Origin: Tyto alba
Taxonomy: Eukaryota; Chordata; Aves; Strigiformes; Tytonidae
Assembly: GCF_018691265.1 (NCBI RefSeq)
Contig: NW_024881295.1
Location: 17,035,904 to 17,099,903, forward strand
Direction: 5' to 3'
DNA: 64,000 bases
The notes under the pieces were generated by a model that saw nothing but the letters and a program-made list of their open reading frames with translations, did no database searches and was not told the DNA's origin. Below, one piece after another: positions 53,401 to 64,000 of this stretch (within the stretch, counting starts at the first letter, position 1; every line of letters starts with the position of its first letter). The translations under genes and the position numbers were made by a program.

Positions 53401-55169
53401 TTTAGGCAAATCAACACTCCAATCTCTACTGAAAATAAAGGCTGGAAGGCATAGAGAGTGGTGCTCTTTATCCACAAGTTCTGTGTTTAAAACCATCCCC
53501 CCACCCATTTGCCAGAAGGAATGTGAGCCTTTGATTATGTAGAAGAGCATCCTAATTATCAAATCCATGCTATTCTGGGACAAGGTGATCTTAGTTTCTC
53601 CTGGTGATGCTATTCCATACTAACCAGTTTTCTTATCCTTCAGATAAGTGGGATCACGGGCTTGAAAGCTATTCATGTGCTTTACAACAGTCCTAATGAC
53701 TACAAACATTGTGTAGAGACCCAGCTTAGAAGACTGTCTAGCCTAGTAGATTCAAAATTCACTCCTGAATCCAGGAAATTATTGATTTAAACTGAAAAAT
53801 TACTCTTTCCTTGTTCTAGTGAAGATCCCCAAGCTGGCTAATGCAATCACTAATGTCTGTTCCAGACACAGCTCAGACAATCCCTCCGGGGGCAGAAAAC
53901 GCCTGGATGCCTGGTGACCAAAGCGCTGGAAATTGTGAAGTCTTGCAACCCAGAGAGCAATGAAAAGTCATGTGAGGAAGACGGATGTAAGCAACCTCAA
54001 AAATGGCATACATCCTTACTTTTCCTGCCTCTTCAATCATAGAGAAATTTGTATTTGTCCAGCACAACAGTGAATATACCAACAAAGCTTATTAGCTTTA
54101 TCTTGCCAGAAAAACTACACATTTAATTTATAATGAAGCCAAGAGGCCCCACAGTTGGCTGTTTTCCCAGATCCCTTCAAGAAACCAAAATCTGTCAGAC
54201 CCACTACCTATGAGTAATATTCTGTCTTGCCTATCAGGAGGTTATCTCAAGGCATGAGAAGGACATTATATTAAAATGACTGCTCCTCTTTGAGTGATAC
54301 TAATAAAAAAAAAAATTTCTTCCATATATGATAGATTTGCTGAATTGTGGTTTCAGTTCTGGAACACTGGAGCACAGATAATACCAGAAACTCCAATAGT
54401 TTTCTTGTAACTTTGCTATTGCTATCAATCTTATGTGACACTATTACAGCAATGTGTATCAGTTTAAAACCCTGTATTAGTCAGCTGCAACTGCATAATT
54501 AACATTGTTTACCTCACAGTCCTGTTTTCCTCCTTTGTTTGAACCTACTTATCTAAAACGAGGAGTAGATATTCATTACTTCAGGAAAAAAAAATAAGTA
54601 CTTTTGTTAGTAAAGGCAACATTCTTTAATAACATCAATATAAATTGAGAGAATGTTGCTTATATTTTTAGATCTCAGAATAAGAAATTGGCTTGCTATC
54701 TTTCATACACATCAGAACAACATTTGGTTTTTTAAAAGAATATTACTATACATCTGGGAATACAGGTACATATGCTACATATGATCCAGATGTTTTTATT
54801 TTTATTGTGGTATCACAAAATGCTCCAAGCAAAAGAAAGGGCTGTATAAAAATAAAGCAGCATATTATCCATTTAAAAATTCTAATTTATAATACAGGCA
54901 AGCATTTAGTTTGAATCCCGCAGGTTCCTCTAACATAACTTTTGCATTGGTAGCCATAACTCTGCACTAAAAACTACTGTAATGGCATAAAATTTGTTGT
55001 GCGTAAAATAAATTTTTCAAATTTAACTTATGCTTCTTCCACTAGTTTAGATGTCCCACATAATTTACTAAATAATCTTCAAGTGCATGTTAGGCACATA
55101 TGAGTAAACTCACTCACAGATTTCACTGCTCTGAAGTTTAATAAAAGTGAGTCTTATGCAACCAACTCT

Positions 55170-55252
55170 GAGTAGCCCTGCTTGAGAAGGGGGTTGGAGA
55201 AGATGACCTCCAGAGGTCTCTTCTAACCTAAACCATTCCGTGATTCTGTGAA
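55170..55252 (+). mobile_element. CR1 LINE 3' terminal fragment
   Basis: About 80 bases match the sense 3' end of CR1: CCCTGCTTGAGAAGGGGGTT, then GATGACCTCCAGAGGTCTCTT, then CTAACCTAAACCATTCCGTG. They close with two diverged copies of the ATTCTRTG octamer that ends this family. CR1 copies are usually 5'-truncated in this way. The orientation is opposite to ERC1 and to the larger CR1 fragment near 11 kb. Confidence 0.9.
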
Positions 55253-56110
55253 GACAATTTGCCATAAAACTATAAATGCACTGAACAAAGACCCTTTGTA
55301 ATAGAAAGTCTCATGCTTCCTCTATTGATATTCAATGCAAAAACATCTTACAGTGTTCTTCAACAGCAGCAGTCTGTGCTTGGGACAACTGTACTAAGTC
55401 TCTGACTTCTGGTTTAATGACATAAACCAATTCAAACTCTTCACCATAGTGCCAAGAATATTGTTTTCAACCACTAAGTATGAAGTATCCAACAGACAAA
55501 AGGGAATTTCACCAATTAATACAAATGATCATGTACTGTTTATTATAATCTAAACAAGATACCTGTGACTATTGGCTATGAATTCACTGGTGATAGCCAT
55601 AACCACACCCAACTTAGAGCTGTGAAATGCATGTTCCTTTGGAAACCAAAAGGCCTTACAATGAGAATGCTGAAGTGCGTTTCAAGCTACAAGGCATCTG
55701 CCATGACTGATCTGGATTAGGCATGAAGATCAAAAGTTTATTTCTTGGGTTAGTCCCTGAAGAACACACTGTCACCTCTACCAGCACCTATAAAAAATTA
55801 TCTGCCATTGAAAATACTGTCTGAAGCTGAGCTTGTGGACCTTTTAGGACCCATATTCCAACTCAGAAAAATGTATGTTATTATCTGGCTCAAAGAATCA
55901 AAAAATATCAAATCTCATAAGCTAAAGCCTCTCCTGAAAGGGAAGTGATCTTGACAACACTGAACCTGAAGTTGCTGTAATAAACTCTAAGATCTGTATG
56001 GTAATCAGTCACCTTTAAAACTAAACTAGCAAAGACCTGAAAAATGGTATGAAGAAACTGAGGTATTCTCCTGCCCTAATAATGTCCTCTTAGCTGTACA
56101 GTCATAGAAT

Positions 56111-56127
56111 AAAAAAAAAAAAAAAAA
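56111..56127. repeat. Poly-A tract
   Basis: Run of 17 A directly after GTCATAGAAT. That flank resembles one reversed CR1 octamer, but no other CR1 sequence was seen beside it. Confidence 0.85.
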
Positions 56128-57119
56128 GACACACTGTGCTATTTGAGCTAGGATGCAATTGCTCTAAAAATTCTCAATGGATTCTGAGAGAATTGGGAAG
56201 TCAAAATAGAAGGGTAAAGATCCTATTTTCAAAGTGGTCATGGCTCATTGTAAAATGAAAATAAATTCTGTGTTGTGCCCTCCTTTCCCATGTGGAAATT
56301 AAACAATTCGTCTCCTTCCTGAATGACAGAAATGAAAAAATCTCACAGGATAATTATGCTGAATTTAAACTCACATAATGAAGCTTCTCCAGTTTTGTTT
56401 GGTACTTCCATTGCCACCACAAGATTTTATCTAGTGGTGTTTTGATAGAGATGAACAATTTAAAGCTTGTCTAATTTTTCCTAGTATTACTCTAACTGAA
56501 GATAATACCTCTATCTAAAAATCACATCCCACATGGTAAAGCAATACTGAGAGGATATTCCTGCAAAGAGAAGAGACTCTAGAATCCTGGACATGCAAGG
56601 TAAAAATGAGAACAGCTTCTGGAAATTTCTAAAAGTCACAAATCTCAACTTGGTTGTTATGTTCAGTGGTAGTCATCAAGCCTATAACAAAAAGGCTTGA
56701 ATGAAAGAAAAAGCAGCAGCAGAAGAGGTCTGATATCCCTTCAGGGACATGGAGGGACAAGTCCCCCATGGCCCTCCAGGACACATCTTTGAGGTCACAT
56801 CTGTCAGTTTTAATAAAGAAGCTGGCACAAGCCTGTGGGGACATTAGGTCTTTTCTGTGGTGTTTGACATCTCTGAACTGGGTTTGGAACCAGTTCAGTG
56901 GCATGGCTCGAGACCTGGAGTAAAAGGAACAGAAGTATGGCTTTTTCTGACGGACAGAGATATTTACAGAAATACTCTTACATTTGCACTGCTTGTTAAG
57001 CCACAGAGTTCCTGACGAAAAGTAGCTATTTCATCAGTTCTAGCTGAGCAGAAAGTCCAGCATATCTTCCTTCTACCTCCCTGTAGCAGCTGGGCTGATG
57101 AACAGGCTAATATGATCCT

Positions 57120-57139
57120 GGAGCACTGTGCAGTGCTCC
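57120..57139. repeat. Perfect 9-bp inverted repeat, 2-base centre
   Basis: GGAGCACTG, TG, CAGTGCTCC. The arms are exact reverse complements and GC-rich compared with the surroundings. Confidence 0.9.
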
Positions 57140-59327
57140 TCCTTAAATGTTTATGATTCAAGCACATAAAAGGCAGAGAATAAGCATGCCCACAGGTATA
57201 CTACAGAGGCAAAAAATTATCCAGTCTTAAATAAGAGGGCATATGCTCCCATTCTGTAAATGTACACATGGACCGTCTTTGTTGGGACAGCCGTACTTTG
57301 CTCTTTTCTGTATAGTTTGCACAGAGACTCAGACACACACTGCAGGTTTGAATGGGCCATCACCTACAGTATTAATACTACGGGATTTCTAAGCACTAAA
57401 TATCATTGTAGAGAGTCTCAAAGGGATATTTAAAAGTCCATCCTGCATTTTATTAATTCTTAGAAAATCACATATTCATTCATCTCGTAGGCAAGTTCAA
57501 GGTCAGACCAGGGAAGATGAAACTACCAAAAATTGAATTAAATGCTTAAAAATGCAGTTCCTTCTCTGTGCTCTCTCTCCTCTTCAGGGTTGGAGCAGAA
57601 GAGCTGCCTGAGGAGGTAATCTACTTCACAGATGAGGGAATGGAAAGAAACTTTAAAGTACAGACCCTTAACTTTAAAAGTTATGAATACTAAACCAACA
57701 CTCCTGTTGTAGTAACTATGATCACTACTGATTTTAAATATCTGAGTTATAAATTCCATTTGCAGTCCCTCTCTCCTGCCACACAGTATTTCTTATCATT
57801 AAGCATACAGTATTTATTTTTGTAGCATAAGATATTTATTTTGATTTCTAGTTCTTTTTGAAAAGCAGAGGGCATTAATTTCCTCTGTAGAAATGCAATG
57901 TTTCTTATCCAAAAAAGCAGAAAAATTGCATTTGGAGTCTTACCAAATACTAGCTAAACAAGTCAGCACAGCCACAGAAAAGAAGAAAAAAATAAAAATA
58001 TCCCTGTGTTCTTACTTTATTTTATCACAGGTTAATTATCACATAGTGTATGGGGTGATGCCAAAAAAACTCTGCTATGTTCAGAAACTAAAACTTGCAT
58101 TTTATTTGTCTGCAGCTGCATTGCACAATGGAGTGTTAAGCCCCCCTCCCCAAGACAAAACATGACCTCCCCCCAAAACAAGGGGTGATTGATTCACTGA
58201 TGTTTTTTCTTTCAGGGTAACTGTTACTTATCTTTTGTCCCAAATGCTATTTCTCTAAGTGCTTTGATTGCAAAGTATTGATTTTTTTTTTTCCTATTCC
58301 TTTTTATCCTGGTCTACCAGCACAGATAGATAGATGTCGCAAAGACAATAATGAAACACAATTTAATGTTTTTCAGGTTCAGATTTCAAATTTGCCCAGC
58401 ATGGTCCCTATTTTATTTTCTGACACAACATCCCCTTGCCTGAAGTTCTAAAAACTCTAAATGAGATTTTATGCAAGATTTAGTTTCAATGAAATGAGGG
58501 AAAAAAAAAATCCTGAAGCTCTATAAAACTAAATTTTTGCATTAAATTTTCAGACATAAAGCTAAAACTCATTTCTGTAGTCTCTAAATTTCTACCATTT
58601 GCTCTATTTCTATTGTCTCAAATAAAGGTGCTATCAAGCAGCATCACTGTAGGATATCAGAACTGGAAAGATTCCAGAATTTAAAATGTGAAGCATGTGG
58701 TTTCCTCAGCAACCTGGAAAATGTACTTTGGTGCCTACTGGGTATCAGAAGTGATGTCAATTGTCATGGTAATTTTTCAGATCGTTGTTGCTCATAATCT
58801 TCTTCTGTGTCTTTTATTTGATCTCTAGTTGGCCACTAAACTCTCCTTACCTTCTTCATCTGGATTTTAGAATGAAGATAAAATATATTTTCTAGTTCAT
58901 CATCTTTAATCAATACAAGAATGATACTAACAGTTCATAAAATAAACTATGGAGTGGCCTGCATCAATGAATCCAAAGAGAGACCCAAGAATAAAGGGTG
59001 ATTTTAAACTATTTTTGTTTCAACAACAGAACTTGCAGAAATTTACTGTAGCACAGTTTTGGGCACCACACCAATTACTTCTCAGTGTCACCAGAATAGG
59101 TGGTTAAACATTTAACAGAGTCATAGAAAATAAAAAAAAATTATTAACAGAAGTCCAAACACCCAGCATAGATATACATCATTTGGCTATGGCTACATTA
59201 CCAGTAGAGTTGATCTCCCTGAATTGCAAAAGAAAGTAAACAACTTTTCCTAAATGGGTAAGTTATGCAAGTCAACGATTTTTCAAAAAATTATTTCCAA
59301 CATCTTTATGGATTTAGCTTTTGTTTG

Positions 59328-59341
59328 TTTTTTTTTTTTTT
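59328..59341. repeat. Poly-T tract
   Basis: Run of about 14 T after TTTGTTTG in intronic sequence. Confidence 0.8.
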
Positions 59342-61686
59342 ACCTAGCATTAAAAAAATACTAGTGTTCAAAAGTTAGTTCATTAGAGTACCTGCTGAGG
59401 GAAGAGTACTTGGTAAAACCTGATTGAATAGTATCTACTATTCCAATTCTTCACTTGTTTAAATTCCTTCAACATGCCAACACCTGTACCCCATACCTCC
59501 TCATAACTGCAAGCAGCAGCTATATGCTGCTGCTGCTTCCAAATACACATAGAAAATTATTTCTTAACACCACACAAGAGGAAAAGTTTTTCTTGTACCA
59601 CGTCTTTCACAGTCTTTCACTGTTTTCAACTAAAATGCCTAAATACCACTTGAGTCATGTTGATAAACTTAAAACAAGCATTTAATATCAGATAACTAAG
59701 CCAGTAAAAATACCTAAATTGCTATCTATGACCTCTGAAGATACTTTAAACTGTAACATCCAGATCTTCAATTAGAATATACAGATTAAAACATGATTTG
59801 CCTGAACACACCAGTTTATAATCAGAAGAAAGAATAAAAAGACTATTGTGTACAGAGGCAGAAGTTTAAAAGCTGCATATTTTTTTAAATTGCAATAAAA
59901 TTCTGAACTGTCCTGGAAAGTCTGAAAGACAGCACTTGGATAAAGCAGAATACAGCCTGTGCACTTCAATAAGGTGCACTCTAGAAATGCAAAAATGTAA
60001 ATCACAGTTCACGAGCTTTAAGAGAAAAACATTCACATGAGAGGAGCTACATGCTTCTCAAGTTCCAGGCAGAGGGCAGAAGCAGCTATCTGTACAATCA
60101 AAAAAGGACAGGCATATATATCAGATAAAAATGAGACTTCATAATTTTCTCTAGCACCCGAAACAGATTTTATGCAAGTTCTCATTACTTCCACAGTATA
60201 TAGAGAAAATCAGACTGTGCTTCTGCAGGTATTTCTCAAAGTCTGCTTTTCTGCAGAAAAATGCTAAAGAGAACAAGAAAATGCAAAGCCCAACTTACAG
60301 AAAATCCCAAACCTAGTCTTAGATTCCAGGTCTGGAGAACTAGTTAAAAAAATCAGTTAAGGACAGCAATCCTAAAACTTTAAAGGTTTAAATCTGCTCA
60401 TTTAACCTAGGCTATACAAAAAATAAAAAATTCCATACTGCACCACAAATTTCAGATACAAATATTGACAGCTGTATTATCCATAAGAATCTTCTAAGTT
60501 TGCTAGTTATAGAAAATGTAAAAAAAAATTGGATTTAAAAACTACACAATTTAACTGTTGGTGTTAAAGGAAATGGTTCCAACAACTCTGCATGTGATTC
60601 TAGTTAGCAGGAAATAGGTGTTTTTCAACAGATATGTTATACATATTTTTTTGTTTAAGAAGCTCAGAGATAGGTTTACAAAACAACTCAAATTGCAGTT
60701 TATTATGGTAATGTTATTATCTTTTGAGCTAGCTAGAAGAACAAGACTTCAAAACCTTTGCATATAAAAGCCTGGGTCCTTATTTTCCAATCGGAAAAGA
60801 CAGGTACTTTTACTTGAAAGCAGCAGCAAACAAACCACAAAAAACAGGCTAGCCACATGAAGAGACAAGAAGAAACTGTCTTAATATGGATTACACTGGT
60901 CTCAAGAAAACAAGTTTACAAAATTAGTAAAAAGAGAAACTTTAGTACTGTCTATAAATGAACTAATGAAACATCATTCTAAAGAGGCAAGTAGAGCACA
61001 AGAAAATGTGAAAAAACAGTGTAAGAGTTAATGGAAGTAAAACAACCTCACTGACATTTAACATTTACACAAATATCAGAGTCCCCACTTCTTGGTTAAA
61101 CATTCAGCTGGGATCGCAATCAATGTTTGAAGTGTGCATGACCAATTTTGAAAACAAAAAGAAAGCACAGCTCAAAAATTACAAATTCTTTATGTATTTC
61201 TAAAAACATGAACAGTCAAAAAATGAGACCATGAAAACTTACGGCTCTATTCTAGAATTATTCATGACTTATGGCTAAACTCCATGCCTGAACTTCCATT
61301 CCAGCATGAGATTTGCTGTAACAGAACTGAACACAACCTAAACCCTCATGATTCACAGCTATATACTAGAAGAAAAGGCATTGGCAAGGCATCAGAAATT
61401 AATCAACATTCTGAACTATTAAATCACAAGAATTCCTTGGAATTGCTTACAGGTCTAGAAAAAAAACAAAACCAAATGACATTCACAGCCTAATACATTA
61501 AACACAAGCCCCAAGAGCAGCTTCTCTAAAGAAGAAAAAACATTATGTAAATTAAAATTTATTGTGATACATGCATTTCTCTCTTTTTACCATGTGTAGC
61601 AACAATTTGAGATGTATTATGTGCAATTTGCAAACAATCATCCGTAATGACATTCATTGCCCTAGGATTCAATGCCCTTTGAGAAG

Positions 61687-61773
61687 CCTCTCCAGTTTCT
61701 CTGACAGGGCCTACTTTTTGCTTATCCAGACCTCCTCCATTTCACTGATAAGGTCTACATTTTCTTATCCAGA
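61687..61773. repeat. 44-bp diverged tandem duplication
   Basis: Copy 1 (61687-61730) and copy 2 (61731-61773) share CCTC-TCCA, TTTC-CTGA, GG-CTAC and a common end CTTATCCAGA, at roughly 80 percent identity with one or two small indels. Confidence 0.85.
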
Positions 61774-62283
61774 AAGATATGCAGGATAGTCTGAACCCTG
61801 ATTATCCTATTCTAGCAGTTCCCAAGAAATATTAAGTATGGTCAAACAGCATTTCTAATGGAAGTTATACAAAGTTCTTCCTGAATTTTTCTCAGTAAGT
61901 TACAGAGTAATCATCCTAATTGTTTCTACTGATACAACCCCTCATTCATTGAGTCACATACTGAAGTCATAGTTACCCAGTGCCCTATGCTTCAAATCAG
62001 TGTGGCTTTGTTAAGGTAGTGGGTGTGAAAGGATTGATTTTTCAGATGATGTGCACTCTTACAAATACTTCAGTCATTGTTAATAGTGAAATGGAAGCAG
62101 AAGCAGCACATGCAACCACCGAAAGGCAACAACCCCTGCTTTGTTTTTTATTTCAAACCGAAATTTATCACTCATCATCTTCCCATTACATGAATGGACT
62201 CAATCATTAATCTCCAAAATGTAAATCTTAGAAATTAAGATGCATCAGAGATGTGTATCTGACTTAGATCTCTACAATCTTAC

Positions 62284-62451
62284 CTTCTTCTGAAGAACAT
62301 TAACTTTGCGTTCCTTCACCTCTAACATGTCCTTGAGGTCATGGATCTCTCCTGCTTGTGTCCCCTTCTCCTCTGCCATCTCCTGAATCTGCTTTGTCTT
62401 CTTATTTAGCATAGTCTCTTTCTCTTCCAGACGTAATCGTAATGCATCCAC
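62284..62451 (-). CDS. ERC1: ERC1 internal exon A (first in gene order in this window), coiled-coil rod
   Basis: Internal exon of 168 nt, 56 codons, phase 0 at both ends. On the minus strand it is preceded by an acceptor ending in CTAG (pyrimidine tract CCTTCTTTCTGC a little upstream) and followed by a consensus donor GTAAGA. The translation starts VDALRLRLEEKETML and ends KERKVNVLQKK. It is dense in E, K and Q with hydrophobics at heptad spacing, as expected of a parallel coiled coil. ERC1 is an elongated scaffold that links liprin-alpha, RIM and Bassoon at presynaptic active zones, and LL5-beta and Rab6 at cortical secretion sites; this segment belongs to the central rod. Identity comes from near-complete agreement with recalled ERC1. 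The length is exactly eight heptads, so skipping it would keep both reading frame and heptad register. Reading past the donor meets a stop within a few codons. Confidence 0.95.
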
Positions 62452-64000
62452 CTAGATTCAGGCACGCAGAAAGAAGGTTTGTTTAGCACCGAAGGAGAGA
62501 AATTTTCAAAAAGTTAAACTACACTTCCACAAGGGAGTAAGTGCCGTCAAATCACAAGCACATGCCAAAAACTAACATCCCTTACTTTAAAACTTCAACA
62601 TACACGAGCTTGTGATAAAACAATTATCACAAGTGGTAGGAGGCCAAATTAAAAATAATCAAATGTTTTATTCTCAAATTATATGAGACTAATGCTCCTT
62701 GGAAAATCTCAAATCATACTTCTGACATAACTCAGTCTTGTAAGATACAAGTCTGGAATATTTTTCCTCAAAGTAGAAGCCAATACAATGTGTTGTTGAG
62801 AAGTTCTCTCACACATAGGAAAACTGATCTATTTATTTGAAATACGTCTAATGTTCACAGATTTAAACACTGACTCCTAATACCGAACAGTCATTTCATA
62901 TTCTAGGTTTTAATCAGAGTATTAGCTGAGCCTGGAAGTAATGAAAGCAGAGGCCTTTGCAGCCACTGCAGATCAAAACATGGAAGGAGGGTTACCTTAG
63001 GATGGCTAAGAATATTTTGGCTTAAATAGCAACATAATAGTTTAAATGTAACATGAGTTTTCAGCAGGATGCAGTCTTATATCAAAGATAAAACAAATGA
63101 CACAGTACAGGATATTGTGGGTACAATTTGGACACATAAACATACTTAGAGCTCCCATGGCCTCCATAAATTTAGAAACACACTCTGGGACTTCTATGGT
63201 ACCCTCAAACTTCACATCTGCATGTTGAGAAGCTTTTGTTTTTCCTTCTGCATTTCTCTTACACAGATGAAACAGAGCTCACAAGACAAAAGAAATGGGA
63301 GAAAGAATCAGAGCTATCTGAATATCAATTTGATGAGAAAAATAAGGTCACCACAGAGCACAGACTAATCTCAAAGACCATTGTGGAACATGAAATCCAA
63401 CACCACCAACCTGCTCAAGATACCAAAAGAAACCCACTGACCCCTATCCACTCGCCATTCAGACAGAGCTCAAATCTGCCAGCCCGGCTGCTAATCTTCG
63501 CTGACAGTATCAGATTTGGTTCCTGTTAGCTGCATCCTTTACAGGACATCAGTCACACAGAGTAAACAGGGGGATCAATGAATTTCTTGGTCCTTCTTCA
63601 GAGCATAGGCTAACAGAGACTTGAAGTAAAAAGATGACTTGGACAACTCCAGCTAGAGAAAGAAGTTAGTCACTATGCTTACATTATTTTGAGCAACACT
63701 TATTTTTAATGTGTTATTCTAATTCCACTTTATTTCTATTTGCTAATGGAAAAGTTGCCTCTAAGGCTCTACATTTACAGTATATTACGCCCACAAAATC
63801 CTTTGCTTTGTCTGATTCCTTTTACACAGAGCAGTAAGCACTTGCCAGTGGAGAAAAGAACTGCCCTGCTCTCCCCATCAGCACTGCAATCCCACTGCCA
63901 CCTCTATGTCTGGAGCCTTCTCACTTACACATACATTATTAAAATCACATTCCTGACCTCTCACCCAGCAAGTGGGGCATGGAGTATATTCTGCAGGGAT
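62452..64000 (-). other. 3' end of the preceding ERC1 intron
   Basis: This sequence lies upstream of the exon at 62284 in gene direction. The family sequence just before VDALRL (a segment ending in TE) was sought on the minus strand and not found, so the preceding exon is outside the window. A 97-codon plus-strand open frame at 63236-63529 has no recognisable family and is treated as chance. Confidence 0.75.

Larger units (their letters stand above)
43640..62283 (-). other. ERC1 intron (18.6 kb)
   Basis: The intron is bounded by the GTAAGA donor at 62283 and the TATTTTTTAAG acceptor at 43640. It contains a CR1 3' tail near 55.2 kb, an (ACAA)n microsatellite near 45.84 kb, paired palindromes near 45.47 kb, a palindrome at 57120, two-copy tandem duplications at 50377 and 61687, and poly-A or poly-T tracts. 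I recognised no exon or RNA gene in it. Confidence 0.8.
27698..62451 (-). other. ERC1: ERC1 locus segment spanning five exons and four introns
   Basis: The exons at 62284, 43502, 42327, 41064 and 27698 form one transcript segment on the minus strand. Together they encode 260 codons plus two bases with no stop or frame break. The introns are about 18.6, 1.0, 1.1 and 13.2 kb. The gene extends past both window edges, so the Rab6-binding, liprin-binding and C-terminal RIM/PDZ-binding parts are not judged here. No promoter or polyadenylation site was identified for this gene in the window. Confidence 0.93.

Noticed and set aside
56101..56127. CATAGAAT followed by A17 as another CR1 tail
   Set aside because: Only one octamer-like match and no CR1 3' body on either side.
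27698..62451. Assignment of the exons to ERC2 instead of ERC1
   Set aside because: The HEATLEARASPE segment and the ASSLASSGLKKDSRLKTLE stretch fit ERC1 as recalled; ERC2 differs at the former.

Overview
This window is intronic DNA of a large vertebrate gene, with five short coding exons on the minus strand. Read in minus-strand order they join, without a gap or frame break, into about 260 residues of charged, heptad-rich coiled coil. I recognise this as the central rod of ERC1 (ELKS/RAB6IP2/CAST2), the scaffold of the presynaptic active zone and of cortical secretion sites. ERC1 is preferred over the paralogue ERC2 because the last exon carries the ERC1-type segment HEATLEARASPE. That judgement rests on recalled family sequences, not on a search.

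The organism is probably a bird, or at least a sauropsid. Two LINE fragments of the CR1 (chicken repeat 1) family are visible: an old, truncated, frameshifted copy near 10.64-12.15 kb, and an 80-base 3' tail near 55.2 kb that ends in the typical CR1 octamer repeats. Repeats are otherwise sparse, there are no Alu, B1 or L1-like sequences, the base composition is AT-rich, and homopolymer runs are common. Species cannot be named from this sequence.

Layout, left to right on the plus strand (gene direction is right to left). 1-27697 is part of the intron after the fifth exon and holds the CR1 copy, poly-T/poly-A tracts and a (TA)n run, with no exon I can recognise. 27698-27891 is the fifth exon. 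27892-41063 is a 13-kb intron. 41064-41204, 42327-42467 and 43502-43639 are three clustered exons separated by introns of about 1.1 and 1.0 kb; a small CpG-dense patch lies beside the last of these. 43640-62283 is an 18.6-kb intron containing the second CR1 fragment, some palindromes and short tandem duplications. 62284-62451 is the first exon in gene order. 62452-64000 is the end of the preceding intron. The gene continues beyond both edges: no start codon, stop codon, promoter or poly(A) site of ERC1 lies here.

No other protein-coding gene, tRNA, rRNA or CRISPR array is supported. The many 60-120 codon open frames look like chance frames in AT-rich introns. I found no convincing undescribed system. 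The items most worth checking are a non-consensus 5' splice site (GTTGAC) on the exon at 42327, the CpG-dense patch at 43330-43438, a duplex Smad-type palindrome at 45456-45487, a perfect 9-bp-arm palindrome at 57120-57139, and a set of 17-44 bp two-copy tandem duplications.
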